The notes beneath the pieces are model-generated. The model was not told where the DNA came from and did no database searches. It saw nothing but the letters and a program-made list of their open reading frames with translations. From contig JAFZIP010000011.1 in NCBI GenBank assembly GCA_017554325.1, positions 1 to 64,000 on the forward strand: a stretch of 64,000 nt of DNA, written 5' to 3'. Origin of the DNA: Bacteroidales bacterium (GTDB lineage Bacteria; Bacteroidota; Bacteroidia; Bacteroidales; WCHB1-69). Position numbers and translations under genes: made by a program. Shown here piece by piece: positions 40,711 to 49,338 of the stretch (the first letter of the stretch is position 1; each line of letters starts with the position of its first letter).

Positions 40711-43084
40711 ACTCCAGTGAGTACGGCTTCTCCGTAAACCACTTCTTATTCGGCTTGCTCCCCATGGTGAAGACCAGCTCGCCGCCGGCCATGATCTGTT
40801 CGTAAGTGATGTAGCCGCAGTGGAGCGGTTTGCCATTCAACATAACAGACTGGATGTAGCAGTTTTGGTCGCTGACGTTGGGGGCTTTGATCGTCAGGGC
40901 GTTGCCGTTTTGCAGGTGGAGGACGTTTTCGGGCAGGTAGGGCGCGCCGAAGACGTACTGACCGCTGGCGGGGCAGACGGGGTAGAAGCCCATCGCGCTG
41001 AAGATGTACCACGCCGACATCTGTCCGCAGTCGTCGTTGCCGCACAACCCGTCGATGTTGTTCTTGTACATTTTGTTTATCACCTCGCGCACGCGCTGCT
41101 GCGTCTTCCACGGCTGGGAGGTCCACATGTAGAGGTACGGGATGTGGTGGCTGGGCTCGTTGCCATGTACGTATCCGCCCACCATACCCTCGCGGGTAAC
41201 ATCCTCGGTTTCAGCGAAGAACTCGTCCGGCACGTACATCTCGAAGAGCTGGTCGAGGCGTTGCACGAAGACCTTGTCGCCGCCCATGATCTTGATGAGT
41301 CCGTTGACATCGTGCGGCACGTAGAACGAGTAGTTCCAGCTGTTGCCCTCGATGAAGCCCTCGTTGGAGGTGGAGAGTAGGTCGGCGGGCGTCTTCCACG
41401 AACCATCCTCGTAACGCGCCTGCGCAAAGCCCGTCTCCGGATTGAAGACGTTCTTGAAGTTCAGTGCGCGCTGACGATAAGTCTCCTTCATTTTTTCGAA
41501 CCCATAAGCAAATTCATGGTCAATTAGACGATAAATCACCCAATCTTCGTATGCGTTTTCCAAAGTGATGGAGGTGCCAACGGAAGACTTGTTATAAGGA
41601 ACATAACCCAATTTTTTGTATAGGTCTGTATGGTCATAATAACCCAAATTGGCGCTGTTTAGGATATAGAGCATTTTTGGTTTTTCGCAATGAAAATTAG
41701 GATTGTTAAGTAGGTAATCTGCCACCACCGACACGCCGTGGTAGCCGATCATGCACCAGTTCTCGTTACCCGCATGACTCCAAATCGGGAGAATGTGGTG
41801 TGCGCTCTGTTCAGCATGTTCAAACATGGAGGAGACCATGTCCCTGGCGGATTTTGGGTCAATTATGTTCAACAGTGGATGTTCTGCCCGGTAAGTGTCC
41901 CAGAGTGAAAAGATTGTGTAATTAGTAAAGCCCTCGTCATTTTGGTGAATGTTGTGATCCACCCCACGATATTGTCCGTCAACATCTTGATAGACAGAGG
42001 GATTAATCATTGTATGGTAGAGCGAGGTATAGAACATCGCGAGTTGGTCGGGTGTTCCTTTTGCTTGGTAAATGCCGAGTTTGTCGTTCCAAGCTTTCTG
42101 CGTGTTCTGGAGAATCTCGTCGAAAGAGAGGCGGTCGAAAGGGTCTGGGTCTTTGGCATCAGCTTTTTGCCAATTATAGCGCCATCGGGTATCAGCTTTT
42201 AGATTCATCATCGCGCCATTAGTACCCACCGCGGAAAGCGCCACTTGCACCTCTACCACTGTGTCATTGTCATCTTTGAACTCTATCCAAGCCACCACTT
42301 TACGGCCTGCCATTTCGGGGAAGTCATGGTTCAAGTCGAAGCGACGCCAAAAGCCGTTGTAGTCTTGTTTTCCGAAATCCTGATAGCCATAGTGCGCCAC
42401 GGGCTTGCTGAAGTGGATGGCGAAATAGACGTAATTCTCTCGCGCCCAACCGTTTGTGATGCGGTAGCCTGTCAGTGTGTAAGGGTCTTCCATGCGCAGG
42501 GAGGCCCAGAGCACTTTGCCGTCGTAGTTGTAGATGGCGTGGTTGAGATCCACGATGAGCTTCTGGGTTTCGCCCTCGGGGTACGTGTATTTGTGGATAC
42601 CGCAGTGCGGGGTGGCGGTGAGTTGCACGAGGATGTCGTCGTCGCTGAGGCGCACCTCGTAGTAGCCGGGCGAGCACTTCTCGGTCGCGTGGCTGAAGCG
42701 CGAGCGGTAGTCAGCATCGGGGTTGTCGGCGGTGCCGGGGTTGAGTTGCACCTCGCCAGTGAAGGGCATCAGCAGGATGTCGCCCATGTCGGAGTGGCCG
42801 GTGCCGCTGAAGTGGGTGTGGCTGAACCCCACGATGGTCTTGTCGCGGTACTGGTAGCCAGCGCAGTAGTCATAGACCCCCGGCTGGTACTTTCCGTTGA
42901 CGCTGTGTGGGATGGTGTCCGTATCGGGACTCACCTGCACGCCCCCGAAAGGGTAGCACGCCCCGGGGAATGTGTGTCCCATGCCGTTCGTCCCGATGAT
43001 GGGGTTCACGTATTGGGTATAATCGTTTTGAGCAAAGAGGGTTACCGTTATCAGCAGGATTATTGGTAAGAGTACTTTTTTCAT
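40709..43084 (-). CDS. GH92 family alpha-mannosidase, exported
   Basis: A 791-residue glycoside hydrolase with a signal peptide (about residues 1-19, ending LFAQ). GH92 features run throughout: YVNPIIGTNGMGHTFPGA at the N-terminus, GFSHTHFSGTGHSDMGD, and in the catalytic domain NEPSHHIPYLYMW and GNDDCGQMSAWYIFSAMGFYP, then the C-terminal beta domain. GH92 enzymes are calcium-dependent exo-mannosidases on N-glycans or mannans; the linkage preference cannot be read. The longer start at 43180 lies upstream of the -7 box TACCTTTGC (43113-43105), so ATG 43084 is correct. No SusC/D pair is nearby. Confidence 0.94.
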   Translation of the reverse strand: MKKVLLPIILLITVTLFAQNDYTQYVNPIIGTNGMGHTFPGACYPFGGVQVSPDTDTIPHSVNGKYQPGVYDYCAGYQYRDKTIVGFSHTHFSGTGHSDMGDILLMPFTGEVQLNPGTADNPDADYRSRFSHATEKCSPGYYEVRLSDDDILVQLTATPHCGIHKYTYPEGETQKLIVDLNHAIYNYDGKVLWASLRMEDPYTLTGYRITNGWARENYVYFAIHFSKPVAHYGYQDFGKQDYNGFWRRFDLNHDFPEMAGRKVVAWIEFKDDNDTVVEVQVALSAVGTNGAMMNLKADTRWRYNWQKADAKDPDPFDRLSFDEILQNTQKAWNDKLGIYQAKGTPDQLAMFYTSLYHTMINPSVYQDVDGQYRGVDHNIHQNDEGFTNYTIFSLWDTYRAEHPLLNIIDPKSARDMVSSMFEHAEQSAHHILPIWSHAGNENWCMIGYHGVSVVADYLLNNPNFHCEKPKMLYILNSANLGYYDHTDLYKKLGYVPYNKSSVGTSITLENAYEDWVIYRLIDHEFAYGFEKMKETYRQRALNFKNVFNPETGFAQARYEDGSWKTPADLLSTSNEGFIEGNSWNYSFYVPHDVNGLIKIMGGDKVFVQRLDQLFEMYVPDEFFAETEDVTREGMVGGYVHGNEPSHHIPYLYMWTSQPWKTQQRVREVINKMYKNNIDGLCGNDDCGQMSAWYIFSAMGFYPVCPASGQYVFGAPYLPENVLHLQNGNALTIKAPNVSDQNCYIQSVMLNGKPLHCGYITYEQIMAGGELVFTMGSKPNKKWFTEKPYSLE

Positions 43085-43104
43085 TATTGGTGGATTATGG
43101 AGCG

Positions 43105-43113
43105 GCAAAGGTA
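43105..43113 (-). promoter_or_regulatory. Promoter -7 element of the GH92 gene
   Basis: TACCTTTGC on the minus strand, 20 bases before ATG 43084. It decides the start codon of the mannosidase. Confidence 0.6.
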
Positions 43114-43260
43114 CGAATTTTTGGATAAGGGTTGAGCAGATTAAAAGATGGAAACGACAAGGCGCAGGCAACAAATCCATAAATGGTTATTTGTAAAAAT
43201 CCATTGGTGAGCAATAAATCGGAAGGGAAAATAGTTATTCCCAACATAAAAATCATCATC

Positions 43261-44403
43261 ATGAAAAAACTGCTGTCCATTTGCCTGATTGCCATCACCC
43301 TTGCCGCCACCGCGCAGCCCCGCACTATCAGTGGTGTATTTGATTATGGGAAGGCTCGCCACATCATGAACAATATCAATAACATACGGCAGGCCAAAGG
43401 ACTGAAGCCCCTACGGATGGAGACTTCCCTGACTGAGGCAGCCATGCTCCGCGCCGCTGAATCGGCCTTTCGCTACGAAGAGGAGTTGAACGGCACGCAT
43501 CCCGACATGATCTGGCAGCGCCCCAACGGGAGCAAAGACCTTCAGCTTATCGCCGAACAATACCACGACCCATCAACATTCACCCAATATTACTATATCC
43601 ACCACTCCCAAGACCATTACACCAAAATCAGCAAGGTCGTCAAGGATCTGAGAAACAAAAGTGATTACACGTCGGCTGTCTACAGCAGTACCATGCAAGC
43701 CATGGGGTGCGGGGCTTTTCTGTCACAGAAGGGATACTACTACTGGGTGCTGTATTTCATCCCCGGTGGTGACAAAAAGAGCGACATTCCCGCTGGTCAA
43801 TGGAAAGTGCAAGTCCAAGTGGCACAAAAGAAAGAGGAACACACCTCAACAGTGTCCAGGACGAAGTCGGAAACAGACCAGACGCCCACCAGTTTCGAGG
43901 TCACAGGCTGTTTCAACTACAAGAAGGCAATAGAAGTTGTGGAGTGTACCAACAAGGAGCGTGCCGCCAAAGGATTGAAACCCTACATCATGGACTCCCT
44001 CCTCATGGAGTTGGCCATGATCCGGGCGGCGGAGATGAAATCGATAAAAGAGATGACGCACACCCGCCCGAACGGTGACAGCGGTCCGGATATCGTTTCA
44101 CATCAAGATTTTGGTGTTTGCCCTATCACAAGAGAAAACATTGGCCATGGACAGTCAACCGCATCGGAGGTTGTGTCGCAATGGATGAACTCCCCTGGCC
44201 ATCGTGCCGGCATTTTAGACAAGGACTGCAACCGCATGGGGGCGGGCGAGTGTAACGGATACTGGGTCCAGCTGTTTGTAAAAACCAAGATGAAATTACG
44301 CGCCTTGTCGAAGTCTGCCGCCCGTATTGATGAAGTCACAGTAATGGTGACCATCGATCCCAACGGGGAGAGCAGGGTGGTGAAACGAAAAAGGGTAGAA
44401 TAA
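43261..44403 (+). CDS. Exported protein with two CAP (SCP/PR-1) domains
   Basis: A 380-residue protein with a signal peptide (MKKLLSICLIAITLAATAQ). Two CAP-like domains follow in tandem. The first (about residues 28-165) keeps the fold signature (NNINNIRQAKGLKPL, AAMLRAAESA) but lacks the late G-H-R. The second (about 205-345) is canonical, with CTNKERAAKGLKPY, MTHTRPNGD, ENIGHGQ and NSPGHRAGILD carrying the His, Glu and His of the CAP cleft. A 60-residue polar linker joins them. Function of bacterial CAP proteins is mostly unknown (lipid binding or proteolysis suggested). The upstream ATG-free stretch from 43183 is not expected to be translated. Confidence 0.85.
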   Translation: MKKLLSICLIAITLAATAQPRTISGVFDYGKARHIMNNINNIRQAKGLKPLRMETSLTEAAMLRAAESAFRYEEELNGTHPDMIWQRPNGSKDLQLIAEQYHDPSTFTQYYYIHHSQDHYTKISKVVKDLRNKSDYTSAVYSSTMQAMGCGAFLSQKGYYYWVLYFIPGGDKKSDIPAGQWKVQVQVAQKKEEHTSTVSRTKSETDQTPTSFEVTGCFNYKKAIEVVECTNKERAAKGLKPYIMDSLLMELAMIRAAEMKSIKEMTHTRPNGDSGPDIVSHQDFGVCPITRENIGHGQSTASEVVSQWMNSPGHRAGILDKDCNRMGAGECNGYWVQLFVKTKMKLRALSKSAARIDEVTVMVTIDPNGESRVVKRKRVE

Positions 44404-44575
44404 GATGTTTTTTGTGTTTTTGGCGGTAAAAAAAATGTCAACCACTTCCACGGCAGATTGCGGAAAAAAAACTAACCTTTACACCTATCAACTTTTACAA
44501 AAAAAAATCGTGGACTTTGTTTAATGTATTAAACAAAATTGATATTGTTTCATGTAAGTGTATTAAATAATTTTA

Positions 44576-44584
44576 TATTTTTGC
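44576..44584 (+). promoter_or_regulatory. Promoter -7 element of the AAA/DUF4143 gene
   Basis: TATTTTTGC, 28 bases before ATG 44613, at the end of a 209-base AT-rich gap in which no other feature was seen. Confidence 0.55.
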
Positions 44585-44612
44585 AACCGATTAAATTAAA
44601 AAGGATATTCAC

Positions 44613-45884
44613 ATGGATAAACAAATATTGAAACAGATTCTTCGAGAAAACCAGCAAGAAGTAGAGCGTTATGTTGTGGAGCCACGAGAACAAAATCTCA
44701 ATGACTTTCCTTGCCGTGTGTTGGTGGGAGTCCGGCGGGTGGGGAAATCCTATATGCTCTATCATTGTATCCAACAATGGCTTGATAATGGAAAGAAGTG
44801 GGACGAAATTCTATATCTGAATTTTGAAGATGAACGACTGGAAGATTTTGGAACAGAAGATTTCAACAAATTATTAGAATGCCACCAAGAGATGTATGGT
44901 AAACGACCTATGCTGTTTCTGGACGAGGTGCAGAATATTGACAACTGGCATAAATTTGCCCGGCGGATGGCCGATTCCCAATACGTCATTTACCTCACGG
45001 GTTCCAACGCCAAAATGCTTTCCGGAGAAATCAACACCACCCTGGGCGGGCGTTTTCTCGTAGCAGAGGTTTATCCATATAGTTTCAAGGAATTTCTTGC
45101 CGTTCACAAAGTGCCGACCCTTGAAACAGAGGTGTTAACTACCGAAGGTCGAGCCAATGTGGTGTACCATTTTGATGAATACCTGCATTATGGAGGTTTG
45201 CCTGCGGCAGCGCTGATGCCTGCAAAACGCAACTATTTGAGCAGTATATATCAGAAAATCTACCTTGGCGACATCATTGCCCGAAATAAGATAACGAATG
45301 TGGCGGGCATCCGAATTCTAGTCAGAAAAATGGCCGAAAGCGTGTGCCGTCCCATTTCCTACAACAGAGTCAACAACTTGCTGTCGAGTGTCGGAGGAAA
45401 ACTCAGTTTGGCCACCACCATCAAATATATCGAATATTGCGAGGATGCTTGGTTATTGTTAAGGCTCAAAAACTATGCGTCAACACTGGCTGAAAAAGAA
45501 AGTAATTGTAAATACTATTTTATTGATAATGGGATACTTGGGCTTTTTCTCATTGACAAAAGCACCATGCTCCTTGAAAACATAGTGGCATTGCAACTTT
45601 TCCGTGTTTATGGCCATGACAGGGACAACGAACGAGTTTTTTTCTATGGCGGCGGGTACGAAGTGGACTTCTATATTCCGGAAGACGAAATTGCCATTCA
45701 GGTATGTTATTCTTTGCACGACTTGGAAACTTTAAAACGAGAGACAGATGCTTTGCAAAAACTGCCTAAACGCGTTTCCTGTAAAAGACGCATCATACTA
45801 ACATACGATGAAGAAACTATGTTTGAAGACCAGTATGGTGTCATTGAAGTTACCCCAGTATGGAAATGGCTACTAAAGGAATAA
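44613..45884 (+). CDS. AAA_14/DUF4143 family ATPase
   Basis: A 423-residue cytosolic protein. The N-terminal AAA_14 P-loop domain has Walker A GVRRVGKS (39-46) and Walker B MLFLDEVQN (Asp104, Glu105), with sensor TGSNAKMLSGE near 137. The C-terminal half is DUF4143, with YLHYGGLPAAAL near 189 and YYFIDNGILGLF near 302. It lies within the archaeal/bacterial AAA+ group whose members are numerous and often strain-variable in Bacteroidales. The function is unknown (defence or plasmid/toxin association has been proposed for some). Monocistronic; codon choice is more AT-rich than ileS downstream. Confidence 0.9.
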   Translation: MDKQILKQILRENQQEVERYVVEPREQNLNDFPCRVLVGVRRVGKSYMLYHCIQQWLDNGKKWDEILYLNFEDERLEDFGTEDFNKLLECHQEMYGKRPMLFLDEVQNIDNWHKFARRMADSQYVIYLTGSNAKMLSGEINTTLGGRFLVAEVYPYSFKEFLAVHKVPTLETEVLTTEGRANVVYHFDEYLHYGGLPAAALMPAKRNYLSSIYQKIYLGDIIARNKITNVAGIRILVRKMAESVCRPISYNRVNNLLSSVGGKLSLATTIKYIEYCEDAWLLLRLKNYASTLAEKESNCKYYFIDNGILGLFLIDKSTMLLENIVALQLFRVYGHDRDNERVFFYGGGYEVDFYIPEDEIAIQVCYSLHDLETLKRETDALQKLPKRVSCKRRIILTYDEETMFEDQYGVIEVTPVWKWLLKE

Positions 45885-45926
45885 ACAACAGGTTTAATCT
45901 GATTGCATATTTTCCGTTAAATTTTG

Positions 45927-45935
45927 TATCTTTGC
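45927..45935 (+). promoter_or_regulatory. Promoter -7 element of ileS
   Basis: TATCTTTGC, 27 bases before ATG 45963. It excludes the in-frame TTG at 45924 as a start. Confidence 0.6.
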
Positions 45936-45962
45936 CAGTTTTTTGGAAAAATCTATTTATCG

Positions 45963-48900
45963 ATGAAATATACTGAATATAAAGGTCTTAACCTCCCTGG
46001 GATTGGGGAAGAAATGAGAAAATATTGGGAAGATAAAGACATCTTCGCCAAAAGTTTATCGACCCGCGAAGGGCATGAGCGCTTCGTTTTCTTTGAAGGA
46101 CCGCCATCTGCCAACGGTATGCCCGGCATTCACCATGTGATGGCCCGCACCATCAAAGACATCGTCTGCCGCTACCAAACCCTTACCGGCAAGTACGTCG
46201 GCAGAAAGGGCGGTTGGGACACGCACGGCCTGCCCGTGGAACTCGGTGTGGAGAAGACCCTCGGCATCACGAAAGAGGATATTGGCACGAAAATCTCCGT
46301 GGAGGACTACAACAAGGCCTGCCGCCGCGAGGTGATGAAATTCAAGGACAAATGGGACGACCTTACCCGCGAAATGGGCTACTGGGTTGATCTCGAGCAC
46401 CCCTACATCACCTTCGACAACAAGTATATTGAAACCGTATGGTATTTATTGTCAGAGCTTTACAAGAAAGGTCTGCTTTATAAGGGCTACTCCATCCAAC
46501 CTTACTCTCCCGCTGCCGGCACCGGACTTAGCTCACACGAGCTCAACCTGCCCGGTTGCTACCGCGATGTGAAGGATTTGACTTGCGTGGCATTATTTAA
46601 GTTGAGAGATGAGAGTTTAGAGTTTAGAGTTGATGGGATTCCTACATACGCAATAGCTTGGACGACGACGCCTTGGACATTGCCAAGCAACACCGCCTTG
46701 TGTGTGGGTCCGAATATCGACTATGTGCTGCTGAAGACCGTACATCCTTACACCGAGCAACCTTGCTATATCCTGATGGCTAAAGCATTGGTTTCTACGA
46801 TGTTCAAGGAAGCTCCGGAAGTTGTGAAGGAGTATAAGGGCAAAGACCTCGTGGGCATTTCGTACGAGCAACTCATCCCGTGGGTGAACCCCGGCGAGGG
46901 CGCGTTCCGCATCATCCCTGGCGATTATGTCACCACGGAAGACGGTACAGGTATCGTCCATATTGCCCCGACCTTCGGTGCCGACGATAAGCGCGTGGCC
47001 GCCGCCGCTGGCATCCCGCCGCTCGTGATGATTGACAAGGATGGCATCCGCCAACCCATGGTCGATCGTACCGGCAAGTTCTACCGCATCGAGGACCTTG
47101 ATCCTGAATTTGTCAAAAACTGCATGGACGTGGAGGCTTACCGTCCCTACGCCGGTCAGTTCGTGAAGAACGCTTACGACCCCACCAAGACGGAGAAGGA
47201 CAAATCCTTGGATGTCGATATCGTCGTGATGCTGAAGGAGCAGGGCAAGCTTTTCAAGAGCGAAAAGCACACCCACAACTACCCGCACTGCTGGCGCACC
47301 GACAAGCCCGTGCTCTACTATCCGCTCGACTCTTGGTTCATCAAGACGACCGCGTACAAAGAGCGCATGATGGAGCTGAACAAGACCATCAAATGGAAAC
47401 CAGCCGCTACCGGTTCCGGCCGTTTTGGCAACTGGCTCGAAAACCTCGTCGATTGGAACCTCTCCCGCTCCCGTTTCTGGGGCGTGCCACTTCCCATCTG
47501 GACCACCGAGGACAAGAAAGAGCAAATTTGCATCGGCTCCATCGAGCAGTTGCTGGCCGAAATCGACAAGTCCATCAAAGCTGGTTTCATGACCGAAAGC
47601 CCCTACAAGAACTTCAAAGTGGGCGATATGTCGCAGGAAAACTACGACAACAACATCGATTTGCACAAACCTTACGTGGATACCATCGTATTGGTCTCCC
47701 CGAGTGGCCAGAAGATGTACCGCGAGAGCGACCTCATCGACGTGTGGTTCGACTCCGGCTCCATGCCGTACAGCCAGCTGCACTACCCGTTCGAGAACAA
47801 GGAGTTCTTCAAGACCAACTTCCCCGCCGACTTCATCGCGGAGGGCGTTGATCAAACGCGCGGTTGGTTCTTCACGTTGCATGCCATCGCCACGATGCTA
47901 TTCGACAGTGTGGCTTTCAAATCCGTGATTTCCAATGGTTTGGTGCTCGACAAGAACGGCAACAAAATGTCGAAACGTTTGGGCAACGCTGTGGATCCGT
48001 TCGAGATTATCCACAAATACGGTCCGGACGCCACGCGCTGGTACATGATCACCAACGCCTCCCCGTGGGACAACCTCAAGTTCGACGAGGCCGGTATCGG
48101 CGAGGTGCAGCGCAAGTTCTTCGGCACGCTGTACAACACCTACAACTTCTTCGCTATGTACGCAAATATTGACGGATTTACGTACAAAGAGAAGGAGATC
48201 CCCTACGGGGACAGGCCCGAAATCGACCGTTGGATTCTCTCCGAGTTGAACACGTTGGTGAAACATTGTCAAGAGAACTACATTGACTACGAGCCGACCA
48301 AGGTAGGCCGTGAGATTCAGGACTTTGTGGATGCTTACCTCAGCAACTGGTACGTGCGTCTCTGTCGCCGCCGTTTCTGGAAGGGCGAATACAGCGAGGA
48401 CAAGATTTCCGCTTATCAGACGCTTTATACCTGTATGGAGACCATCGCCAAGATCGCGTCTCCGATCGCGCCGTTCTTTATGGACAAGCTCTATCAGGAT
48501 CTCAACACCATCACTGGCAAGGAGCCGTTCGAATCTGTCCATTTGGCCAATTATCCCGAGGTACATGAAGAACTGATTGACAAGGAGTTGGAGGAGCGCA
48601 TGCAGCTCGCACAGCAAATCTCCTCTATGGTGCTTTCGTTGAGAAAGAAAACCAACCTGAAGGTGCGTCAGCCGTTGGCCAAGATTATGATTCCTGTGTT
48701 GGACGAGCATTTCAAACAGCAGCTTTCGTTGGTGCAGGATCTGATTCTGCACGAGGTCAACGTGAAGGAGTTGGTGTTCGTCAGCAACGAAGACGGTGTG
48801 TTCGTGAAACGTATCAAACCAGATTTCAAGAAGTTAGGACCGAAGTACGGCAAGATTATGAAGCAGGTGGCCGCCAAGATCACCGGTTTCTCACAGGCCG

Positions 48901-49325
48901 AAATCGCACAACTGGAGAAAGAAGGCGTGATGAAGTTCGAAATCGAAGGACAACCAGTGGAGATTACCACCGATGACGTGGAGATCCAGGCACAGGATAT
49001 CCCCGGCTGGGTGGTGGCCAACTTCGACGCGCTGACCGTAGCTTTGGACATTGAGGTAAGCGAAGAGCTGAAGAACGAAGGTTATGCCCGCGAGTTCGTG
49101 AAATTGGTGCAGACCTACCGTAAGGAGAATAACTTCGAGGTGTTGGACAAGATCGCCATCACCGTGGAAAACCACGAAGTGATTACCCCCGCGTTGAAGG
49201 CCTTCGAGCAGCACATCTGCAACGAAACCCTCTGCACATCATTGACTTTCGCCGACAAGGTGGAAAACGGTGTGGAAATGGAGATGGACGATGTGAAGAT
49301 CAACGCGCGGATTGAGAAACAATAA
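45963..49325 (+). CDS. ileS: Isoleucyl-tRNA synthetase
   Basis: A 1,120-residue class I synthetase that charges tRNA-Ile with isoleucine. HIGH-type motif GIHH at about 55-58, WTTTPWTLPSNTA and the CP1 editing domain, then the KMSKR loop in GNKMSKRLGN near residue 669, and a long C-terminal anticodon-binding part. Length fits the long Bacteroidota/eukaryote-like type. Just before WTTTPW, residues about 215-225 (KLRDESLEFRVDG) are encoded by TTTAGAGTT-type repeat DNA that elsewhere is intergenic. It is followed by parE after 13 bases. Confidence 0.96.
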   Translation: MKYTEYKGLNLPGIGEEMRKYWEDKDIFAKSLSTREGHERFVFFEGPPSANGMPGIHHVMARTIKDIVCRYQTLTGKYVGRKGGWDTHGLPVELGVEKTLGITKEDIGTKISVEDYNKACRREVMKFKDKWDDLTREMGYWVDLEHPYITFDNKYIETVWYLLSELYKKGLLYKGYSIQPYSPAAGTGLSSHELNLPGCYRDVKDLTCVALFKLRDESLEFRVDGIPTYAIAWTTTPWTLPSNTALCVGPNIDYVLLKTVHPYTEQPCYILMAKALVSTMFKEAPEVVKEYKGKDLVGISYEQLIPWVNPGEGAFRIIPGDYVTTEDGTGIVHIAPTFGADDKRVAAAAGIPPLVMIDKDGIRQPMVDRTGKFYRIEDLDPEFVKNCMDVEAYRPYAGQFVKNAYDPTKTEKDKSLDVDIVVMLKEQGKLFKSEKHTHNYPHCWRTDKPVLYYPLDSWFIKTTAYKERMMELNKTIKWKPAATGSGRFGNWLENLVDWNLSRSRFWGVPLPIWTTEDKKEQICIGSIEQLLAEIDKSIKAGFMTESPYKNFKVGDMSQENYDNNIDLHKPYVDTIVLVSPSGQKMYRESDLIDVWFDSGSMPYSQLHYPFENKEFFKTNFPADFIAEGVDQTRGWFFTLHAIATMLFDSVAFKSVISNGLVLDKNGNKMSKRLGNAVDPFEIIHKYGPDATRWYMITNASPWDNLKFDEAGIGEVQRKFFGTLYNTYNFFAMYANIDGFTYKEKEIPYGDRPEIDRWILSELNTLVKHCQENYIDYEPTKVGREIQDFVDAYLSNWYVRLCRRRFWKGEYSEDKISAYQTLYTCMETIAKIASPIAPFFMDKLYQDLNTITGKEPFESVHLANYPEVHEELIDKELEERMQLAQQISSMVLSLRKKTNLKVRQPLAKIMIPVLDEHFKQQLSLVQDLILHEVNVKELVFVSNEDGVFVKRIKPDFKKLGPKYGKIMKQVAAKITGFSQAEIAQLEKEGVMKFEIEGQPVEITTDDVEIQAQDIPGWVVANFDALTVALDIEVSEELKNEGYAREFVKLVQTYRKENNFEVLDKIAITVENHEVITPALKAFEQHICNETLCTSLTFADKVENGVEMEMDDVKINARIEKQ
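46605..46637. repeat. TTTAGAGTT-type dispersed repeat within ileS
   Basis: The run GAGAGTTTAGAGTTTAGAGT plus TGATGGG is read in frame. It matches units of the intergenic repeats at 16208-16234 and (reverse strand) 27315-27346, including a 14-base identity TTTAGAGTTGATGG with the latter. Confidence 0.75.
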
Positions 49326-49338
49326 CCACTAACCATTT

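Noticed and set aside
43085..43180. N-terminal extension of the GH92 enzyme
   Set aside because: It lies upstream of the -7 box, and the signal peptide begins at ATG 43084.
44613..45884. AAA/DUF4143 gene as part of a defence island
   Set aside because: It stands alone; no toxin, nuclease, methylase or other defence gene is adjacent.
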